Source: Paraphoma chrysanthemicola | Lineage: Eukaryota; Ascomycota; Dothideomycetes; Pleosporales; Phaeosphaeriaceae | Direction of reading: 5' to 3' | DNA: 64,000 nt | NCBI GenBank assembly: GCA_020744225.1 | Contig: JAGMWG010000001.1 | Coordinates: forward strand, 1,612,001 to 1,676,000 | Part shown: positions 47,373 to 58,353 of the stretch, piece by piece | Numbering within the stretch: position 1 is the stretch's first letter | How the letters are laid out: the number at the start of each line of letters is the position of its first letter | Notes under the pieces: model-generated | The model's database searches: none | What the model saw: only the letters and a program-made list of their open reading frames with translations | Told to the model about the DNA's origin: nothing | Position numbers and translations under genes: made by a program

Positions 47373-48716
47373 ATGAAGGTCTTCCAGCTCGCTGCTCTTT
47401 TCGGCGGTGTCGCGTCCGCGGTCAACCCTCTCGTGGTTCGCAATGGTGAGTATTCCTTCTTATGTAGGCTTGTAATCAATGGCAGCATTGGGGCTTCACT
47501 GCAACGAGATCAGCTCTTCTAACACTCGACAGGCGTTCGCCGTGATGCTGCTGACACCACTACGGCTGTCGTCTTCGTCACTTCCGCGTTCACGCACACG
47601 ACGATCTGCACGAACGCTCCGGATTGCCCGCCGCTCGCTACGGTTCTGCTGACGTCGACTACTGTGGTTGGCACGACCACCACTATGTGCTCGACGACTC
47701 CTGGAGCTGTTCAGCCTTCGTATGGTGGTTCTTCTATGCCCGTGGCATCCTCTGCTCTGCCCATCGCGTCGGGTTCGTTCTCGGTCAGCATCATTCCTGG
47801 ATCTTCAGTCGAGAGCTCAGTCAGCATCGTGCCTCCATCGTCTTCGGCTTCCAACACGCATGGTACGCCTCGGTCTTCCACCACTCCTCCTGTGGTTTCG
47901 GGGACCTTCACTAGCACGCACGACACGCTCCGACCTACTAGCGAGGCGACTGTGGTCACTAGCGCTCTTCCAACTTTGAACGCGCCTTCGTCATACTCTG
48001 GCAGCTTCCCAGCTAAGCCATCAACTCCGGGCGCACCAGGCTCCTCTTCTGCTGCACCCTCATCAAGCGCGTCCGGTTCAGTCAGCTCTGTCACGCCCTC
48101 GAACACCAACACGGGCGCGGTATCAGCCTCCTACCCCGTCTCATCGGGCGGACCTAGCTCTTCTGGACTCTCTTCATCAGCTGCTCCTACCTCGTCTTCC
48201 GGTCCTAACACCACTGCTGCGCCAACTCAGCCCGTCTCCAGCAGCGGGTCCCAGTACCCATCTGGATCCCTCCCTCGCTCGCAATCTGGCTCTGCTCCTG
48301 CCAGCTCAGCCACACCGCCAGTCGAGTCAGAGACGCCCATCGATAGCACTGTTAGGGTCACGAGCTATCTCACGCATACCATGACCTCGATCATTACCTC
48401 GCCTCCCGGGTCCAGCAAGAACACAACAAACACTAACGTCAACACCAACACGGAGGGCACATACACCAGCCGCCCGACGAGCGTCTCAGCGTACCCGTCG
48501 GGGTCCGGGTAAGATTTCTGTCTCTTGCTACTGCTGCCACATCGCTAATTGTTCCTCTTCAGCTTCCCTTACCCGTCCGGTAGCGCCAACGGCACGGTCG
48601 TTTCTCCCAAGCCTACCTACAGCGAGGTTCCTGTCAACATGGGCCAGGTCGTCGGCGCTGGTAAGAGCTCTCTTGCTGCCATCGTCGTTGCACTTGCTTT
48701 CGCCCACTTCGCATAA
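47373..48716 (+). CDS. Ser/Thr-rich GPI-anchored-type wall protein B
   Basis: Exons 47373-47445, 47533-48508 and 48563-48716 encode 400 residues. The protein has a signal peptide (MKVFQLAALFGGVASA) and a small region with paired Cys (TTICTNAPDCPP). About 280 residues of Ser/Thr/Pro/Gly-rich low complexity follow, then a C-terminal hydrophobic tail (AGKSSLAAIVVALAFAHFA) fitting a GPI signal. It is probably heavily O-glycosylated and cell-wall linked. Its 73-bp phase-1 first exon matches the divergent neighbour, which hints at an old duplication. Confidence 0.82.
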
Positions 48717-49580
48717 GTCCGTCTCTCCATGGTCGATCGCGCAGTCTAGTATCTGCCATGCGCGGGCACGCTGTTACGGTCACGGTCATGCGTCAGGATG
48801 GTGGGACATTATTGCAACGCCTATCATGTCTAGCATTGCTCGAGCGGCTCGGCTCCTGTCCACATACTTACACTGCGATTCACGAATAATGGGTTATGAT
48901 CTTCCCAGGGCTGTTTGTTTCTTTAGCTAGACAGGCTTTTCTCACATGTACTACCAGCTACGGACGGCCAACGAGTTTAGCATGTAATATACAGCAACCT
49001 TTACCATGGCCGAAATTTTTGTTTTGATGAGTGTAATGTTGTTGCACGATGAGGTGTGGGAAGGTGATGTGGACCGAAGCTTCGCTCGACGATTAGGATT
49101 CTGGCCGCGCTAAGTTGGTCTACCCCTGCATGAACCGCCCACATCTAGTTGTACACATGAGGCCGACGTACGGCTTGATAGCAAGTGTCTGGTGCAAGGC
49201 TGTATGAAATGGTGAAAAGGCGTCCTTTTACGCTTTACAGTCTTTTCAGGCCCTTTTCACAAAGTGGTCCTCCACAACCAAATTTACGTTAAAGGAACGT
49301 TTCGTCAGAAACCATGCGCAAGGTGAAATATGACGCGCGCAGCGAGCGATGAAATTATTTCAGAGGATATTTTGATCACGAAAAACCATCATCGTACAAG
49401 CCATGTGTTCGAGAATTACATAGCATTATTCCTCCGTGCATTCAGTCTATTCATCCTGCACTCGCACGCCAGACTCAAAGCTACGGTCTGCTCACCCCAA
49501 TCGAATAGAAAGAAAAGCTGATTCTTTTTTTGCAGACACACACTACGCCGACCAAAACAAAGCACATAGTTACTCCATAC
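48717..49580. other. Convergent intergenic, nothing recognised
   Basis: This lies between wall protein B and the 3' end of TAF5. Only short frames are present and no repeat was noticed. Confidence 0.4.
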
Positions 49581-52252
49581 CTATCTAGTTGGCAAATACG
49601 CACCGCCCGCAAGGACAAGATTCATCCTCGTAAACTGGACCTTGTACACGGGGCTCTCCTTTGTCGGAAACGCACTGATCTGATCCGCACTCACGCCCGT
49701 TTCTTTACTCGGCTTCTTCGCCGTCACAGTCGTCCCGCTCGCGCCCTTGGTCGTCAGTGCGCCGTCGGTCGCTTTCACGCCATCTTTACCCCCGGCGGCG
49801 CCGGATTCGCTGGTTTCTTGCAGCACGTCCCATACACGGACCGTCTTGTCGGCGCCCGCGGAGACGAGAACGCTGGACTCGACGCTCCAGGAGAGCGACC
49901 AGATGCCGCCTTTTGCGTGGCCGCGCATGCGTTTGCGGCGACGCCCGGTTTCGAGGGTCCAGAGGATGATGTTGCCTGCATCGTCGGCGGAGGCGAGGGT
50001 TTTGCCGTCGGGGGAGCAGGAGATGGCGGTTACGTTGCCCGTGTGGCCAGTGAAGAGGCGGAGGCAGTTGCCGCCGGAGATGTGCCACATGCGGACTGTG
50101 CGGTCGCAGGAGCCGGTGAAGATGTAGAGGTTGTTGGGGTGGAATGCAACGCAATCGACGTCGGCGTCGTGGCCGACGTAGATGCGCAGCGGCTCGATGT
50201 GGTCTGTGGACCAAAGGCGCGCGGTGCGATCGTTGCTGCCGGTGAGGAAGTAGTGGCCATAAGGACCCCATTGGAGATCCCAGATAGGATTGTCGTGACC
50301 ACGATAGGCGACGAGGCAGGTGAAGGTGTCGAGTGACCATAAGCGTACTGTCTTGTCTTCCGAGCAAGAGAGCAGGCATTGTGAGCTTGTTGGCGGGCCA
50401 GAGGGGTCGGGATTGGCTGTTGAAGGAGAGAATGAGACGGCATAGACGGGCCCGGCGTGTCCGATCAGGCGGCGTGATGAGGAGGGCTGAGTGTCGGGTT
50501 GGTCCTCGACTGAAGTAAGTGGGCTACCATCCATGGACCACACACGGATATATGATTCAGACATGCCAACTGCGACAAGCCTGTTGTCGCCAGAAAAGTC
50601 GATGCAGTTGATGCTGTCATACGTATTGTGAAAGGTGTACATCGTAACGCTGACTGCCGGGCCGACGCCGCCCGTTCGGCCTTCCATTTTGTATCGATCT
50701 CGATGCTCGATGATCTTCTGAACCTCCATGGATACGTCTCGCGCCAGTGATGGTGGTAGAGGAACTGTGTCTCTTGACGGGCCGTCGTCTGTTGGCTCTC
50801 GTTTTATGCGCTGCTCGAATTCATCGACGAGCGTCGTTTGTCCTGGCCTTGGCACAGCCTTAGCGTCCTCATCCTGCAAGGCTGCTCTCACGTCTTCTTG
50901 CAGTTCCTGGTCCTGAGGGTACGCGCCAAGCTGCAGCCGTATTCGCGATGCATCCGCCTCTGGGTCGTGGCGCGTTGTGAGGGGATGGCCGGGATTATGT
51001 CCCGGAATGCCCTCGTCTTCGGCAGGAAGGTCGTCATCGCCTTGTCCCCCAGCAAGAATCGCGGCTATGCTTTTTTCCGCAGTGGTGGTGCGGTCAACTG
51101 TGACGATAAGGATATGGTCCCTGAGGACGTCCATGAGCGCCTGACCACCTTCGAAAATCTTCGACTCTAGAAATTGCATCAAGTTGAAGAATGGCATGTT
51201 GGTAAGCGTAATGCGGTACTTGTTTTCGATGTATAACTTTGCAATGCGGCTCTCGCCCAGATGTACTGGCAACCGCACTTGTCGCAGAGTCTTGACATCT
51301 TCTTCATGATCGCGCTCGAATTGACCCACAAAAGCCGCGAAGAACGTCTCGGCGTCCTTGGTGTAGAATTCCCGTACCAAGTCGAGGAAAGAGTAGACGA
51401 ATACGGGCCATAAAAGTTTCTTAAGCTCTGGCTTGTAGAGATCCAGATTGTCCTCGGTATATTTGCGCAGCAGTTCGAAGGCCTTTGTGTATTTGGACGC
51501 CCCAGCATCAGTGCTCTGTGCTGCGAGTGTTTGGCCGTTCGCCTGTGGCTCGGACTCCTTGCGGAGCATAGCCTCGGTGCGGACATATCCCTTCTTGGAC
51601 AAATATTCTAATACCTCCATGATGTTAGCAAAGCTGCGCAAATGTTCGAATGAATAACAGCAGAAAGCGCAGCAGACAGCGCAGAAGCCCAGCAGCTGAA
51701 CGGACCATTGGCTCCCTGAGCAGATCCATAATTGTTCCTGTGCGGCTAGTGGTGTTGTTTGTCGCATGTTGATATTGACCCTGCCCCTGTCCAACATGAT
51801 GCGACGGAGTCGGCACAGCACTGAAGTATGGAGGCGGCGTGAAATTCAGGTGGCCGTTGGGGTAGTTGCGCGGCGGTTGAGACATGGCGATTCGCGCTGG
51901 CGAGCGTCGACATGGATTCGGAGTTGCGGGACAGACTGATATAACCTTCGGAGCACTGCGGTCCAGGGCGGTTTGGTTCAGGCCTGCGTGCCTAGAGTGA
52001 CAATGCGCGCGCTCACCCAGGCAGCAACCCGGTCACCGGAAGACATTGCGCAAACAACGCAAAACGACAGCGCGCAAGGAGACTTGTACTAACTATTTGA
52101 TTCAGATTCTGTTGTGATTGCGGCCCAGAGCCTGATGGCGGAGGGCCCTGCTGCGGAGGCATGGAGTTGTGCGGTGGGAGACCAGCACTGGGCGGTCCAT
52201 TTCCTACACTCATAGCGCGCGCAGGCCCGGGCCCGGGCGGGGGCCCTGACAT
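49581..52252 (-). CDS. TAF5: TFIID subunit TAF5 (WD40)
   Basis: Exon 1 is 52252-52094 (Pro/Gly-rich, ending QQNLNQI). It joins exon 2 (51614-49581) as NQI-VLEYLSKKGY, giving about 730 residues. The N-terminus has a LisH-like element (VLEYLSKKGYVRTEAML). The TAF5 NTD2 helical domain (YTKAFELLRKYTEDNLDLYKPELKKLL) follows, then a disordered acidic linker, and about six WD40 repeats with GH and WD-type signatures (SCSEDKTVRLWSLD, GSNDRTARLWSTD, GSCDRTVRMWHI). TAF5 scaffolds TFIID, and in many fungi SAGA. The 479-bp intron is an outlier here and contains a second in-phase candidate first exon with its own ATG at 51885. TAF5 is divergent from MED11. Confidence 0.9.
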
Positions 52253-52695
52253 TGCGACTCTGTTCCTTCTCTTTCTCTTTCAGTATGTATCGCAAGTGCG
52301 CCTGTCACCGCGAACTTGGGAAAGACCGAGGCGCGTTGCGCATAGAGGGCGGATGTGAAGTCTGCAGGTGCCCGAGGGTCAGCAAGAAGGCGCAAGAGGT
52401 GTCGGCGCGTGTTATGGCAAGCAATGAGGATAGACTCGAGGCGTGGGTGCTATGGTTGTTGGGCGATGGCTGCTGGGCTGCGGAGTAAGTACGGAGGTGA
52501 GGTTCGCGACGTGAACTGTGGCTCGTGCGGCCGCGGTTGTGGGGTTAATGATCTGTGCTTCGACTTGCCATTTGTCCAAGTCTCCACGCAACTCTCTCAC
52601 CTTACACGCGACCAGTCTTAAATCTAGAAGCGCCAGACTCTACATAGCCCACAGTCTTTACAGCAATACCCTTACTTTCTTCAACCTCGCTCACC
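52253..52695. promoter_or_regulatory. Divergent promoter TAF5 / MED11
   Basis: 443 bp separate the starts of two RNA polymerase II cofactor genes, so co-expression from a shared promoter is plausible. No specific element recognised. Confidence 0.45.
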
Positions 52696-53328
52696 ATGTC
52701 GAGTACTGCCGACAACGAGGCGCAAACAAAGCCCGAGCAACAAGATACAACAAATCCTAAGCAAGAAGATGCGAGCGCAACGCCAGAGAAAGCCTCCGAG
52801 TCACAAGATGCCCAGACATACCGCCAAATCGCCGCCTCTCACATTGACGCCCTCACGCGCGTGAACGAAATGCTTCCTAAACTGCTCATCTACTCGGCCG
52901 CCATGATCAGCCAGCTCACCAACAACCCGGTCGAGACCAACCAGACGAAGGGCAAGCCAGACACGGTCAACAACCGCCAGAACGCTTTGTGGACAAATGC
53001 CCTTTATGTCGGAATGACCATCAAGGTCATTCGAGACAACTTGTTCGAGCAAATCGAGGATCTGGAACGATACGGCGTCATACCCGCAAAACATCCGAGA
53101 TATACTCCTCTGCCAGGTCGAGGTCAGGCTGCCAAGGAGCACGACCCTGAAGCTAGCGTCAAGAATGGCGGGTACGGAGACTTCGACGTAGGTGTTCTAA
53201 ACGCTAGAGCAGCATCCGGACATGTAGGGACCGAGGACATGTTGGATCGTGTCAAGGCATTAGTCGAGGACTTGGCGAAGAGAAGTGGAATTGACATAGA
53301 TGGCGGAGACATGGTCGTGGATGGATGA
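52696..53328 (+). CDS. MED11: Mediator complex subunit 11
   Basis: Single exon, 210 residues. An acidic, Gln-rich N-terminus precedes the Med11 helical region: ASHIDALTRVNEMLPKLLIYSAAMISQL, interrupted by a short polar loop, then IKVIRDNLFEQIEDLERYGVIP. A C-terminal tail ends in a helix and DGGDMVVDG. Med11 pairs with Med22 in the Mediator head module. The tail after the core is longer than in yeast. The assignment rests on the pattern of the two helices and I consider it likely but not certain. Confidence 0.8.
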   Translation: MSSTADNEAQTKPEQQDTTNPKQEDASATPEKASESQDAQTYRQIAASHIDALTRVNEMLPKLLIYSAAMISQLTNNPVETNQTKGKPDTVNNRQNALWTNALYVGMTIKVIRDNLFEQIEDLERYGVIPAKHPRYTPLPGRGQAAKEHDPEASVKNGGYGDFDVGVLNARAASGHVGTEDMLDRVKALVEDLAKRSGIDIDGGDMVVDG

Positions 53329-53701
53329 AACTTGTGATGATTTCGACAAGAGTATTCTACATCACTCCAACGCATTGTGTGCAAGGCGTGTCACAGGCTG
53401 CGATAACCACATACAAATCGCCGTCGCTGACGCCAGGAGCACCATGCTTGCTTGCAAAAAGGACCTTTTTCGAGGTAGACAAGGTCAAGCAATAGCAGCG
53501 CAGCCGAACCAGGAGAGCGGGCGGCGAGCATCGAGAAGTCTGCTGCTAGTAGGAAGAGCCTAGCTCAAATACCTACCTTCGGGGCGCTTGCAAGCTTCGC
53601 TAGAAAGGTCCTCATAAGACGCCACGAGAATGCATGTCGAAGACGTGGCGAAGATATTTACTCAACCGTCTCTTCGTAGCCCGGTACCAGAAAATGATAT
53701 C
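53329..53701. other. Convergent intergenic
   Basis: The region holds the 3' flanks of MED11 and the methyltransferase gene. No feature recognised. Confidence 0.4.
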
Positions 53702-54679
53702 TCATTCACGTACCTTCAAAGCCCGTGCCATCGTCCCAATATCCTCTGGCGTAGTCCTACAACACCCTCCAATCATAACTGCACCAGCCTGCCACCACTC
53801 CACCGTCTTCACTGCCAGATTCGATCCCTCCGTCTTATGTCCCTCCCACTCCCTCGCCTTCGCATTCCACTGCTCCCCTGAATTCGGATACACGACCAAC
53901 GCCTTCTTCGTCACCTTCTTCAAATTCCTGATCGCCTCCAGCGCAAGATCATCCGGGACACAATTCACGCCCAGCCCAATAACTTGCGGCACATCCTCAA
54001 ACAACGCCGCAATCTCATCCAATCCCGTGCCATCTGCAATCCTCTTCCCATCGCGCAACGTAAACGTAAACCACGCTTCCGTGCCCGGAAATTCGTCCTG
54101 AAGTAACTCAATCAACGCCTCGATTTCACTCTTCGCAGGCAAAGTCTCGCACGCAAGAACATCCACACCAGCGGCAACAAGCGCCTGAATCCTCCCGCGA
54201 TGGAAGTCCTTCATATTCGACCTCGAAACGTCGTAGTCCCCGCGATACTCGCTCCCATCTGCTAAGAACGCACCATACGGCCCTACACTTCCCGCCACAA
54301 ATAACTTTCCACGCAAAACATCTTCGTCCGCGGATGCATTTCGCTCACGAATAAATTCCTCCCGCGCCTCACGAGCTAGTTCCACGCTCTTGCGCACAAC
54401 GGCTTTAGCGGCGGTTTCACTTAGTCCTAAATGCTTGACTAGGCCGGGGATAGACGCCTGGTACGATGCGGTGATGGCGATGTTGGCGCCTGCGCGGAAG
54501 TAGTCGAGATGCGTGCGGTGGATGAGCGAGGGTTGGTCGAGTAGAATCGACGCGGACCAGAGGGCGCTGGAGATGTTGGCGCCGAGGGATTCGAGGTAGG
54601 TTGCGAGGGCGCCGTCGAGGATTAGGGGCGTGGTTGGGTGGGTGGTGAGGTGGGTTGAGATGGGGTTTGGAGAGGACAT
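53702..54679 (-). CDS. Homocysteine S-methyltransferase
   Basis: Single exon, 325 residues, normal length for the Mht1/Sam4/MmuM class. The barrel starts at LILDGALATYLESLG. Conserved ANIAITASYQAS, GSVGPYGA and the three zinc-binding cysteines are present: one in GVNC and two in IGGCCRT. The enzyme transfers a methyl group from S-methylmethionine or S-adenosylmethionine to homocysteine, making methionine in the cytosol. The ATG at 54679 is the natural start. Which methyl donor is preferred cannot be told. Confidence 0.92.
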   Translation of the reverse strand: MSSPNPISTHLTTHPTTPLILDGALATYLESLGANISSALWSASILLDQPSLIHRTHLDYFRAGANIAITASYQASIPGLVKHLGLSETAAKAVVRKSVELAREAREEFIRERNASADEDVLRGKLFVAGSVGPYGAFLADGSEYRGDYDVSRSNMKDFHRGRIQALVAAGVDVLACETLPAKSEIEALIELLQDEFPGTEAWFTFTLRDGKRIADGTGLDEIAALFEDVPQVIGLGVNCVPDDLALEAIRNLKKVTKKALVVYPNSGEQWNAKAREWEGHKTEGSNLAVKTVEWWQAGAVMIGGCCRTTPEDIGTMARALKVRE

Positions 54680-55351
54680 TTAGATGTTGTGTGATTTAAA
54701 GTGCTGAGTTGGGGAAATGTTGGGGGTAGATGTAGTTTCTTTTTGGGGGATCGATGTCTGGATGTATGCTTGGGATTCAGCTTTCGAGAGCGGTTTTTTT
54801 TGGGAGGGGGAATGTGGGATTGTTTTGAATGCGGTAATGGGGTTTGTATGAATTCAGCGTGGAAGTAGAAGTGTGGAAAGTACTGCATGAGAATGCCGCC
54901 GATAAGCGGAGAAGAATTTGATACTAGTTGGTCACGACATTAGAAGCCAAAGTTGTGTATCTTAGATATGCATCTTGTTCAAAGCTGTGATGCTTTCCCC
55001 ATGATCGAAGATGTGCCAATGCAACTAGTGTGGAGAAACGAATACAGCAAGGCAACTTGAGTATGCAGCAATGAAGTGTTAGAAGTGCGGTGGCCCGTGC
55101 CCTTCGTGGATCTTACCCTTTTTGGCCATCGCGTCGCGTTGCTCCATTCTCCACACTACCTCCATCGATCATCATCAAGCGACGGCCTGCGACATCGACA
55201 TCGACAGAATGCGGTGTCCCGCACATACACTGACACACTCCGTATACTCCGTGGGGCACTTCGAGATGCAAGATTTCCCCTGAGCACCCCCTTTGCCAAA
55301 AATTGCGGCACAATCAAATTTCTAGCAACATACACAGTCGCTCCGACCATC
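54680..55351. other. Divergent intergenic region
   Basis: The stretch has G- and T-rich tracts near 54715-54810 and short frames. It includes the methyltransferase promoter. An upstream extension of the next gene is possible, since its frame stays open from about 55076. Confidence 0.4.
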
Positions 55352-56597
55352 ATGAGATCTTTTGACAAAGGCTCCGGTGTCGTCTACACTGAGAGCGTTT
55401 CTGCACCTGTTCGATCCATGGTTCCTGCATGGATGTCGCAAGCAAGAGGCAGACGTGACCAAAAGTCCACCCTGAAAAGCTGTGGGAAAGGATGTTCGAG
55501 CCTGCAAGAGATGGCACTACGATCCTGCGCATGGAATGCGGAGCTTTTCATGCCCGAAACGTTGCAGTGGGCTGGCTGGCACTTTGCAGAGATCATTTAC
55601 AAGCACCTCCTGAACACGTGAGCTGGGTTTCGTTGATGGGGCAATGCAATGGCTGATATGCACGTAGCGATGCATTGACCTATAATGCTTGGAATGTGTT
55701 TCATGACGCATTCCCGGACGAATTGAACCCTCAGCATGAGTTTCATGTCTATCAGCAAGACGAGCGGTCTACCGAGCCTACTGAGCTGTCATCTATCACC
55801 GGCTGCTTGTCGAGGCTCGACACGAATCTAATTACCTTCCTCTGTATTCGGGACTTCTCTTTGACGTTTGACCACCTAAAAATCCTCATTGGCGTCTCTA
55901 CACTGGCCGGTCTAGTGCTCGAACAGTCACGACGTGGTGGCACGTCCGACCTCAGTGCGCGCAACTTCACGGACTGGTGTCGTGCTATCAAGGAAAGACA
56001 TGCCTTGCGCAAGCTCAGGCTGTTGATCATGTGCGATTTTGGCATTGGACGAAAGACCATCCTCCCCAGTGTGACAGACTTTCCTTCATTAAGGCTTGTT
56101 GGCCTCCAAAATTCAAAGACCTGGATCATGTCCGACGAGCCTCCACGAGAATATGGAGCATGGCAACTTATGACTCCATCCGGGTGAGTGGGCCAATAAC
56201 TCAAAATGGATTGCGTGTTGATAAGCACAGACTCGAACAACGTGGTTTATCCCACACGGGCTTCGACCCACAATCCATCTGGGGAGCATCATACTTCACG
56301 AGTTCAACCAAGGTACAACAGCTTCACACACTAACCGATTTACTTGCGCCATTAGCAAGCAATGAACCGGAAACCTCGCGATCAATTTGCATCACCTATG
56401 GGGGCTGGGCGAATCGCAGCATCTATGAAGCTACCTCCTGGTTCATCAGAAGTGAGCGATTGCCTGAGCAGAAATTACAAACACCGCTCGTCCAAGAGGT
56501 CATCAAAAGCGCCGCTGCGGAAGGCGCAAACAAGAAGAGGAAAGTGCGCTCTGGGAAACGACTGGATGTAGGGTCGCTTCTTGGAGCCTTCACATGA
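55352..56597 (+). CDS. Unrecognised fungal protein with leucine-rich-like segments
   Basis: Exons 55352-55617, 55668-56183 and 56231-56597 give 382 residues, with splices restoring the frame at both junctions. The central part (SSLQEMALRSCAWNAELF, FLCIRDFSLTFDHLKILIGV, LRLLIMCDFG) recalls degenerate leucine-rich segments seen in fungal F-box-like proteins that begin with SLQDLCLR-type motifs. No F-box is visible. The basic cluster KKRKVRSGKR near the C-terminus could be a nuclear localisation signal. The ATG at 55352 is a choice; an earlier start is possible. Function unknown. Confidence 0.65.
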
Positions 56598-58353
56598 CTG
56601 TGCATGCATTACGGAGGACACACATGTGACGAAATCAACGTGGCAACGTGGCATAGTGCTCATGCTGCCAGAGCAAATTCGACGGTCACGCAGGAAGGTG
56701 TACTGGCCGTGTTGTGCGGGATCAGCTCCAACGCTTGTATTGGCGATGAGGGCCGATTGCTTGAAATCGTGATCCCAACCTTTGACGGCCGTGGTTTGCA
56801 CATTCGACCAAACCGCCACTCAGCCCATGGCCATCTGGTACGTGCTGCGCTTTTCGCGTAGGTCTTTCCCCTAGTGACGATGCGAAATAGCACACGAGTA
56901 TTCAGCGCTTATATGTAAGCTTGTTGGAGAACGATCCAGCAGGATATGGACTGTCAGTCACAGCTCTTCGCACGCTTGCTTGCCAGTCAGGAGGGAAGGT
57001 AGGGCGACATCTTACATGTACACTCATATCTTATCCCGAGGCTAAACAAACTCGGCCCCTTGCCTTCGATATTGGACCGTGCATTTGCATGATCCAAAGC
57101 CATCAAGTGCAGTGCTAGAGAATCACAAAGTACCTCGATGGTGGGATATGTTCATGTGCTTCTAGAACTCTATCTATTTAGTCGCCCAGGGGTATTGAAT
57201 TACTTGCCGAGAGTATGCTACGCTTGTTGAAAGGTGCGAAGGTCTTCTGGAGACTATTCGCATGGACTACTAAGCTTGGATACATCTACAAGATCACGCC
57301 AGTGCGCTTGCTGAGCGGGAACGCTGGCGCTACGGAAATGAGGGAATGGGCAACGACATGGTAGTGGTCAGTAATGATTCACTATCCGTCACTACTAGAC
57401 TCGTTGCACGGAGGATGCACTAAAGAGGATGCTTGCACGGAGATAGCAATCCTCATGATGAAATAGCTAGATATGCCCGTAAGATCCGGTCCAACTAGTG
57501 CTAATATGTCAGCAATACGCCCTACGACGAATCAAAATGTACATGCAGCTACGAGCTTGAGTAGTCTATCATGGGAATACAAGCGACTTGACAATGCGAT
57601 CCGTATCGGGAAATCCATTCGTGCGTAAAGGGCGGCAGGCCTGAGCTTGGCAGCCCCGCATTTAGCCACGCCAAGGGACGCCCAAGTTGTTCACTGCAGC
57701 CTGGACATCCTGAAGGAGTATCTAAGCTTTCAGATAAGTTAGGTCCGTTCCTTCTGGGCTGCTAAGTAATGTTGGCGATGACTCATCTGATCTTCGACGA
57801 CCAATCTGCTCATACCATTCTCGATGGTTCAAACTCTATAGACCCGGAGGAGCCGTGGGACTATCTTGAAGTCGCCCATTGTAAATGAGACGACGACGAA
57901 AAGCTCTCCTAAGCACGGTTCTACTTTTTAGCTCTGTACATGGAACTGGTCGTCAAAAGCGGTCATCAGAGAAGCTGTGGCGTTGGAAGCGCTTCGACAT
58001 AGTATACGACCAAAGGTAATTTTTGTGATAAGAAACCCCACTGTTCAACAGCGTGTTGTTTGCCCCACTTTTCGCCGGTACTCCTGTACTTCAGTAGTAA
58101 ATGGTCAAGGAGGATTCAATGGTCCAAGGTTGGAAAGCGCGAAACCAAGCATGCTTGTGCCTGGCTGTGCTTGGGGCGGGGCACAAATAAGTGCTAGCCT
58201 GAATTGCACGTGGGCTGGTTCGAGGTGAGATTGGCGATCCAGTAATTATAAAGCGGCACAGTCTGGCAGCTCAAGTCCAGGCGTGCTCGTGGCTTTCACT
58301 CAGATCCGCAACCATCTTAGGTCTTCTTACTCATCGTCCGATACATCAACGAA
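56598..58353. other. 1.75-kb gene-free stretch
   Basis: Only short open frames occur on either strand and none looks conserved. Frames at 56604-56861 and 56921-57118 are the longest near the left edge. The stretch could contain a worn-out gene or element, but I see no terminal repeat or protein remnant. Confidence 0.45.

Noticed and set aside
49530..50336. 268-codon plus-strand frame
   Set aside because: It is antisense to the TAF5 WD40 region, whose GC-biased third positions keep the opposite strand open.
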